64,000 nucleotides of DNA, taken from the NCBI GenBank assembly GCA_034411995.1, contig DAOUME010000010.1, forward strand, positions 1 to 64,000, given 5' to 3'. The notes below the pieces were generated by a model. It made no database searches, was not told the origin of the DNA, and worked only from the letters and a program-made list of their open reading frames with translations. Of this stretch, positions 59,861 to 64,000 are shown in pieces; position 1 is the first letter of the stretch; each line of letters begins with the position of its first letter. The translations under genes were made by a program, and so were the position numbers. The DNA comes from JAUVXJ01 sp034411995. GTDB taxonomy: Bacteria > Chloroflexota > Anaerolineae > UBA7937 > B3-Chlor.

Positions 59861-60946
59861 CTAGTCGGCCCTTTGCTTCCGCTGACGCCGCAAACGGGCA
59901 TGGATGCTGCGCCAGAGCCCGGGTCGGAGGCTCGTACTCGCGCGTCGCCGCCTGAGGCGAGCATACAACTCTCGCATCTGAGCGGTGGACAGACGTTTCC
60001 TGCTCTCGAAGTAGGCCACCGCCACCTGACCCATAGCCCACGTACCAGCCGCAGCGATGGACCCGGAGATGATCCAACCCGGGCCTGGCAGGAATTTCAG
60101 CGCCTCCTGGGTCGCATACCGCAAGAGAACGCCTCCGCCGATAGTCGTAAGCAGCTCCCTGGCTCGCCCCAGCCCCATACTCTCACCGTAGATGGTGGCG
60201 ATGCGCAGCGTCAGGCGCACCTGGCTGGCCAGCAACAAAGGAATGTCCAGGAAGGGGATAGGCTCCATGCCAATAAGGAGGTTGAGCACGCTGGCGTTGC
60301 GGATGACGCTGCGGGCCATCCGCCGGCGATAGAAGGGCAGTTCCCTCCCCAGGGCCACCGCCAGCGCCGGGTGCATCTCGATGATCCGGGGCAGCAGCAG
60401 GCTGGCCACGTTGGTGCCCCTCTTGCCCGAGATGGGGACTACAGACACACCCAGCTTGTTCCGGCAATCCTTGATCACCAGCTCGAGATCCTGGGCTATC
60501 AGGTCGATCTTGTTCAGCGCCACGACCATGGGGAGCCTTTCAGCCCTGAGTCGCTGGTATAGAGCGTAGTCCTCCTTGCGGAGCCCGGCCGCTCCGTCGA
60601 AGAGCAGTACCGCCAGGTCCGCCTCGCGCATCGCCTCCAGGGCCATGTTGCCGCGCTCCATACCGCCTACTTCACCAAAGCCAGGTGTGTCCATGATGGT
60701 GAAGGGACCGAGGCGCTGGGTAATCACCTCCCTGGTCGTCCCCGGCACCGCCGTTACCGGCGATACGCACTGGCCCAGAAGGAGGTTGACCAGCGTGGAC
60801 TTGCCAGAGTTCACAGGCCCCACGATGGCCAGCCTGGAGAGCGCTTCTTCCTCGATGTCCAGAGAAAGGCTCTCCCTATCGAAGGCCTTCAGCAGACCCC
60901 GCAACTCACCCAAGGCCACTGGAATCTTGCGCATAGATGTCCTCAT
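59861..60946 (-). CDS. dynamin/Era-like GTPase with DUF697-type membrane domain
   Basis: 361 residues. The G domain (about 35-190) has G1 VGPVNSGKSTL, G2/switch PGTTREV, G3 MDTPGFGE, G4 ALNKIDLI and G5-like ISGKR. The C-terminal half (about 220-330) has hydrophobic helices (LNLLIGMEPIPFLDIPLLLAS, GPGWIISGSIAAAGTWAMG) as in DUF697 membrane-associated GTPases. The last 40 residues are Arg-rich. These GTPases couple GTP cycling to membrane processes, but the family role is mostly unknown. ATG 60946 or 60934 may be used. Confidence 0.85.
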   Translation of the reverse strand: MRTSMRKIPVALGELRGLLKAFDRESLSLDIEEEALSRLAIVGPVNSGKSTLVNLLLGQCVSPVTAVPGTTREVITQRLGPFTIMDTPGFGEVGGMERGNMALEAMREADLAVLLFDGAAGLRKEDYALYQRLRAERLPMVVALNKIDLIAQDLELVIKDCRNKLGVSVVPISGKRGTNVASLLLPRIIEMHPALAVALGRELPFYRRRMARSVIRNASVLNLLIGMEPIPFLDIPLLLASQVRLTLRIATIYGESMGLGRARELLTTIGGGVLLRYATQEALKFLPGPGWIISGSIAAAGTWAMGQVAVAYFESRKRLSTAQMRELYARLRRRRASTSLRPGLWRSIHARLRRQRKQRAD

Positions 60947-61031
60947 GCCAGCAACTCAAATCATAGCCCAGGCCTGCCCGGACGACCAGCACCCGCACCC
61001 CCCACCAGGTGCACCGGCAGCACAGTTCGTG

Positions 61032-61037
61032 TATAAT
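61032..61037 (+). promoter_or_regulatory. possible -10 element of the ABC substrate-binding gene
   Basis: TATAAT at 61032-61037, about 54 bases before ATG 61091. No good -35 is seen at 17 or 18 bases, so the call is weak. Confidence 0.35.
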
Positions 61038-61090
61038 GGGGCCACTCTCCGCCTCGGAGCGCCGCACACCACTCGTCGGAGGCAAATGGC

Positions 61091-62437
61091 ATGTCCGGAC
61101 AAACAGACGTCCGTCTTGTACCCTTGACCAGCATCCTGGTGATCCTCGGATTACTGCTGTTCGTCGCTCTGGTCGGTTGCAGTGCCGCGCCGTCTCCGAC
61201 GCCCCGCAGCACCGGCACAGAGACCACTCCCACTCCGGCCGCCACCACCATTTCCGAGACGACTCCCTCGCCAAGCCCCAGTCCCGTGGAACCCCGTCCC
61301 TCACACATTACCCTCACTGTATGGGGTCCGGTCCAGTTCTCGCCCGGTGAGACCAACGCGGCCGGCACCATCCTGCAGGGCCAGTACGAGGCTTTCGAGG
61401 CCGCCAACCAGGACACTGGGGTGGAGTATCTGCCCAAGGCGGCCTACGGCGAGAGTGGTGTTCTCGATCTCCTTCTCGCGACTGGCTATGCGGCTCCCAG
61501 CGTACTTCCAGACCTGGCTATCATCGACACCCTCGAGCTCGATTCGCTGGTGAGGGAAGGGCTGGCCCAGCCTCTCGATGACCTGATCACGGACGAATTC
61601 CGGGTGGACCTTTTCCCCGTCGCCACTGAAGCTTGCACTTTCGAAGGCGAACTCAGGGGTGTACAGTTCGAGGCCGACATCGAGCACTTGATCTACTACA
61701 CCGAAGCCCTCGAGGAACCACCTGCTACCTGGGCAGACCTCTTCAACGGCCCCGTGAGCTACGTATTCCCCGCGGGCGGGGAGGACGGTCTGGTCAACGA
61801 CGCCTTCCTGATCCAGTACCTGTCTCAAGGTGGCAAGTTCACCGACGAGGAAGGGCAGCCCACACTGGACAGTTCTTCGGTTCAGCGTGTACTGCGCTTT
61901 TACGATGCCTTGCGCATGTGGCACGTGAGTCCACCGAGGGTGCTGGAGTTGACAGACCTGGAGGATTGCTGGGCAGCTTATGCCGAAGGCAACGTCACGG
62001 TCAGCCACATCAGTTCGTGGCGGTACCTGACCAGCCGCTCTGTGATGCAGGACACGTCCTTCGCCCCCTTGCCCACAGAAACTGGCATCCCCGCAACGAT
62101 GGCCCGCGGCTGGGCCTTCGTGATCATCACCCAGTCGCCGTATCGCCAGGAGGCGGCGGTGCGCCTCATAAAGTGGCTCATGACCCCGGAAAATCTGGCC
62201 CCATGGAGCCAGGCTTCAAACCATCTCCCCACACGACCGTCGGCCCTCCGGCTAACCGGCTGGCCTCTCGACTACGTCAAGCTCCTGGAAACCCAGTTGG
62301 CATCCGCCTTCTACCGACCCTCGGCGCCGGAACTCCAGCGCACGGGGAGAGCCCTGCAGATCGCGGTGCAGGACGTCTTGTCGGGCCAGCAGACGCCTCG
62401 GCAGGCGACGACGGAAGTCTTGGACAGTCTACAGTAG
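61091..62437 (+). CDS. ABC transporter extracellular substrate-binding lipoprotein (family 1)
   Basis: 448 residues. A signal peptide with lipobox FVALVGC (Cys30) is followed by a Thr/Pro-rich linker. The rest is the periplasmic-binding-protein type II fold of sugar-type ABC systems: LTVWGPVQFSPGE, LATGYAAPSVLPDLAIID, LIYYTEALEEPPATWADLF. The C-terminal lobe has AVRLIKWLMTPENLAPW. No permease or ATPase lies nearby, so the transporter partners are elsewhere. The 3' end overlaps the convergent Cas4-like gene by nine bases. Confidence 0.87.
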   Translation: MSGQTDVRLVPLTSILVILGLLLFVALVGCSAAPSPTPRSTGTETTPTPAATTISETTPSPSPSPVEPRPSHITLTVWGPVQFSPGETNAAGTILQGQYEAFEAANQDTGVEYLPKAAYGESGVLDLLLATGYAAPSVLPDLAIIDTLELDSLVREGLAQPLDDLITDEFRVDLFPVATEACTFEGELRGVQFEADIEHLIYYTEALEEPPATWADLFNGPVSYVFPAGGEDGLVNDAFLIQYLSQGGKFTDEEGQPTLDSSSVQRVLRFYDALRMWHVSPPRVLELTDLEDCWAAYAEGNVTVSHISSWRYLTSRSVMQDTSFAPLPTETGIPATMARGWAFVIITQSPYRQEAAVRLIKWLMTPENLAPWSQASNHLPTRPSALRLTGWPLDYVKLLETQLASAFYRPSAPELQRTGRALQIAVQDVLSGQQTPRQATTEVLDSLQ

Positions 62438-62986
62438 ATCGCCCTCGGCTGCGCCCTCCAACCTTGCCCCACACTGCTCCCGATGACCACATGCGCGACA
62501 GCGCCGAGCATCCTCATGACTCGGGGATACCTCTGGCGCGACCAGGTCCCGCCTCATGCTTTCCATCGTCGCCAACAACCGCCGACGAAGCTCAGAGGTG
62601 TACTCCACCGGAAACGTAGCCGCTGCGTACCTGATGATGCCATAGGGAGGCGTCCGGTCGAAGTTGTCCTCGATGAGCAAGCAGTAGGCCACCAACTGGA
62701 GGATATCGGATAGGTACGGCCTCGAAGCCGTACGCCGCGGTTTCACCTCCACCGGTATGAGGTAATGGCCCTGGGCCACGACGTAGTCAGGCTTTCCCGC
62801 CAGGAGGTAGCGCCGTGAGAACAGGGGGTGAGGGCAGACCTGCCAGGCGCCCGTGTCGTCGTAGACAATCCGCCCTCGGGGAAGACCCGTGTGTCCGCGC
62901 TCGATCCTGCTGCGCCACAGCAGAGCCAGGCCCGACAACAGCAGAACAGCGGCCAGAGAGAGCAGGAATACGATGTGGACCGCCAC
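62429..62986 (-). CDS. membrane-tethered Cas4-like nuclease core subunit
   Basis: 185 residues from GTG 62986. TM helix at about 5-24 precedes a PD-(D/E)XK domain: GKPDYVV (D67), LIPVEVKPR (E80, K82) and DILQLVAYCLL (Q97). C-terminal Cys C163, C166 and C172 (CRACGHREQC) match three of the four cluster cysteines of Cas4/Dna2-type nucleases. The fourth Cys and the N-terminal His motif are missing here but appear in the adjacent upstream gene. The two starts lie only four bases apart. It probably cleaves or resects DNA ends at the membrane; no cas genes are nearby. Confidence 0.8.
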   Translation of the reverse strand: MAVHIVFLLSLAAVLLLSGLALLWRSRIERGHTGLPRGRIVYDDTGAWQVCPHPLFSRRYLLAGKPDYVVAQGHYLIPVEVKPRRTASRPYLSDILQLVAYCLLIEDNFDRTPPYGIIRYAAATFPVEYTSELRRRLLATMESMRRDLVAPEVSPSHEDARRCRACGHREQCGARLEGAAEGDLL

Positions 62987-62990
62987 CGCG

Positions 62991-63263
62991 TCACCCGATC
63001 AGTTTGGTGGCGAGCCACCAGATCAAGGCCAGAGTGCCCAACGACACACCAAGGAACACCAGCAGGTATCCGAGTTGCTCCCGCCGGTGTGCAGCCACCA
63101 CGGCCCGGCCATGGTGAAGATGGTCCTCCTGTCCCACGGCCATGCGCTCCTCGTGCGCAGACGGATACCCCCACACGCGGGACAGCCACCAACCGCGGGC
63201 ACAGTACTCGTAGCTTCCTATCTCACTGGCCCTGAGAACCTTGCTACCGGTCGAGTCGGTCAA
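62991..63263 (-). CDS. small protein with Cas4-like N-terminal Cys/His motifs and one TM helix
   Basis: 90 residues from TTG 63263. The N-terminus reads LRASEIGSYEYCARGWWLSR (C21), the SELxxYxYCPRxWYL motif of Cas4 with the first cluster Cys. After that VGQEDHLHHGRA (H48-H51) fits the RecB-family motif I. A TM helix at about 66-86 ends the chain. Together with the next gene it makes up a complete four-Cys Cas4 set split over two chains. It overlaps the translin-like gene by 20 bases, so the three are one operon. Function on its own is improbable. Confidence 0.72.
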   Translation of the reverse strand: MTDSTGSKVLRASEIGSYEYCARGWWLSRVWGYPSAHEERMAVGQEDHLHHGRAVVAAHRREQLGYLLVFLGVSLGTLALIWWLATKLIG

Positions 63264-63888
63264 GGGTTCTATCCTCGAACTCCCTCAAGGTGGCCTCCAG
63301 CCGCTGCTGGCGGACCGTCATCGTCAGATCGCCCCTGGTCCTCTCCAGAACCCCCCTCACCATGTCCGTGGTGCGCCGGAGCCCTCGCGTGATGGCATCA
63401 GGATAATCTACAGTAACGAGGATTCCGTATACCTCGTCCATGATGCTCAGGAATTTCTCCGCCTTCTCCAGCTCGCCGGCGCGCATCAGGTCCAGTGTGG
63501 AGCGTCTTAGCTCGCCCATAGCCTCGGCCAGGCCGTTGAGATAGGCCGGGTAGTCGATCTCCAGCTCACCCGGGCTGGGGAGAGGTTGTCCCGCGATGAA
63601 AGCATAGGTGAGGGAAGCCTCGGCATACTCCTTCAGGGCATCCTGCACGTAGCCCGCCTCATAAATGGCCGCTTCCTCCGCCAGGTCGGAGTTGAACTGC
63701 TCTACCACGACTCGCCCTTCGTCCAGCATCTCCTTCGCCTTCTCGAACTCGCCCCGGTGAATGGCACGGATTGTGTTCGCCGAGTGGCGGATGAGTCGTC
63801 GCGAGAGCTCCAGCGCTTTCTCGCGCACCCTATGGCGCGACTCCAGGGCCTCCAGGGCCTCCTGAGCGATATCATTCAACGCATCCAC
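63244..63888 (-). CDS. translin/TRAX-like protein (C3PO-type RNA/ssDNA-processing family)
   Basis: 214 residues, fully helical, from GTG 63888 with AGGAGGT eight bases upstream. The block DALKEYAEASLTYAFI (83-98) has the ExxE pair (E87, E90) that in TRAX forms part of the catalytic site; GELRRSTLDLMRAGELEKAEKFL (125-147) fits the later helices with further Glu. Translin/TRAX assemblies bind and cut RNA or single-stranded DNA, and archaeal homologues form barrel-like complexes. Bacterial members are often mislabelled. It leads the operon with the split Cas4-like genes. Confidence 0.78.
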   Translation of the reverse strand: MDALNDIAQEALEALESRHRVREKALELSRRLIRHSANTIRAIHRGEFEKAKEMLDEGRVVVEQFNSDLAEEAAIYEAGYVQDALKEYAEASLTYAFIAGQPLPSPGELEIDYPAYLNGLAEAMGELRRSTLDLMRAGELEKAEKFLSIMDEVYGILVTVDYPDAITRGLRRTTDMVRGVLERTRGDLTMTVRQQRLEATLREFEDRTLDRLDR

Positions 63889-64000
63889 TGCCGTCTACCT
63901 CCTGTCCTCGCCGGACCATGCCGACCGCTCGTGTCAGCAATCGGCCCATGGCCTCGCCCTCTCCGGAGCCAGGTCGTTGTCCTCTGCTACGACCTAGTTC
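63872..64000 (-). CDS. possible 3' end of an upstream gene (partial)
   Basis: The frame from the window edge to TGA 63874-63872 is open for 42 codons (ending TRAVGMVRRGQEVDGSGCVE) and overlaps the translin-like start by 17 bases. The overlap style matches its neighbours, so it may be the last part of another gene in the operon. No family can be told from 42 residues. Confidence 0.35.
   Translation of the reverse strand, partial: ELGRSRGQRPGSGEGEAMGRLLTRAVGMVRRGQEVDGSGCVE

Noticed and set aside
1..64000. tRNA, rRNA, transposase or integrase genes
   Set aside because: I looked for tRNA-like CCA/T-loop patterns and for transposase motifs and saw none; a dedicated RNA search would be needed to be certain.

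Overview
This 64 kb window is GC-rich, gene-dense bacterial chromosome. It holds about 58 protein genes, no rRNA or tRNA that I can recognise, and no CRISPR array. The gene mix suggests a Chloroflexota bacterium (Anaerolineae-like): a MalT-type LuxR regulator, thrombospondin-3 repeat surface proteins, many Thr/Pro-rich lipoproteins, a KamA/ATP-grasp cluster, and strong sigma70-type promoters (TTGACA-17-TATAAT). The taxonomic call is inference, because there is no marker gene in the window.

Layout. 1-2552 (minus): a partial LmbE/PIG-L deacetylase, hemerythrin, ferritin and MgtC. 2668-16105: a large phosphate region. phoB-phoR is followed by five 11-bp Pho-box-like repeats and pstS-pstC-pstA-pstB-arsC-phoU. 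A second pstS-C-A-B set lies on the minus strand. A third pstB diverges from it and leads into a membrane flavodoxin-like gene and a CDP-alcohol phosphatidyltransferase. 16106-18428: palindromic and 222-bp tandem repeats around a PlsC-like gene, then a T-box-like leader before a membrane phosphodiesterase/alkaline phosphatase. 20415-26726: a membrane protein, a PEP-CTERM protein flanked by a duplicated queG 3' end, a QueG-like Fe-S protein, an EamA transporter, a GntR/YtrA regulator and an MBL hydrolase. 26988-35250: MalT-like regulator, Lnt-like nitrilase, and an NfeD-flotillin pair. 35473-47669: mostly secreted or lipid-anchored proteins of unknown role, a BNR-repeat lipoprotein, a double AbrB-like protein, and two long TSP3-repeat proteins with a third related lipoprotein. 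47853-53643: M20 peptidase with a DDAH-like hydrolase, a PKD lipoprotein, a diacylglycerol-kinase-family protein and two tandem-GNAT proteins. 53839-58792: a lipoprotein, then GNAT, lysine 2,3-aminomutase and two D-Ala-D-Ala-ligase-like ATP-grasp enzymes in one minus-strand operon. 59032-62437: orphan response regulator, DUF697-type GTPase and an ABC substrate-binding lipoprotein.

62429-63888 is the most unusual locus. It is a tightly overlapping minus-strand set of a translin/TRAX-like protein, a small protein with the N-terminal cysteine and histidine motifs of Cas4, and a second protein with the PD-(D/E)XK core and the three C-terminal cysteines. The two Cas4-like parts each carry one transmembrane helix, so together they look like a membrane-tethered Cas4-type nuclease split over two genes and coupled to a translin homologue. 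There are no cas genes nearby.

The phosphate genes form a coherent system: sensing (PhoR/PhoB), uptake (PstSCAB), arsenate discrimination (ArsC) and feedback (PhoU), with a second, divergent transporter. The KamA cluster probably makes a beta-lysine-containing amide or peptide, but its product is unknown.
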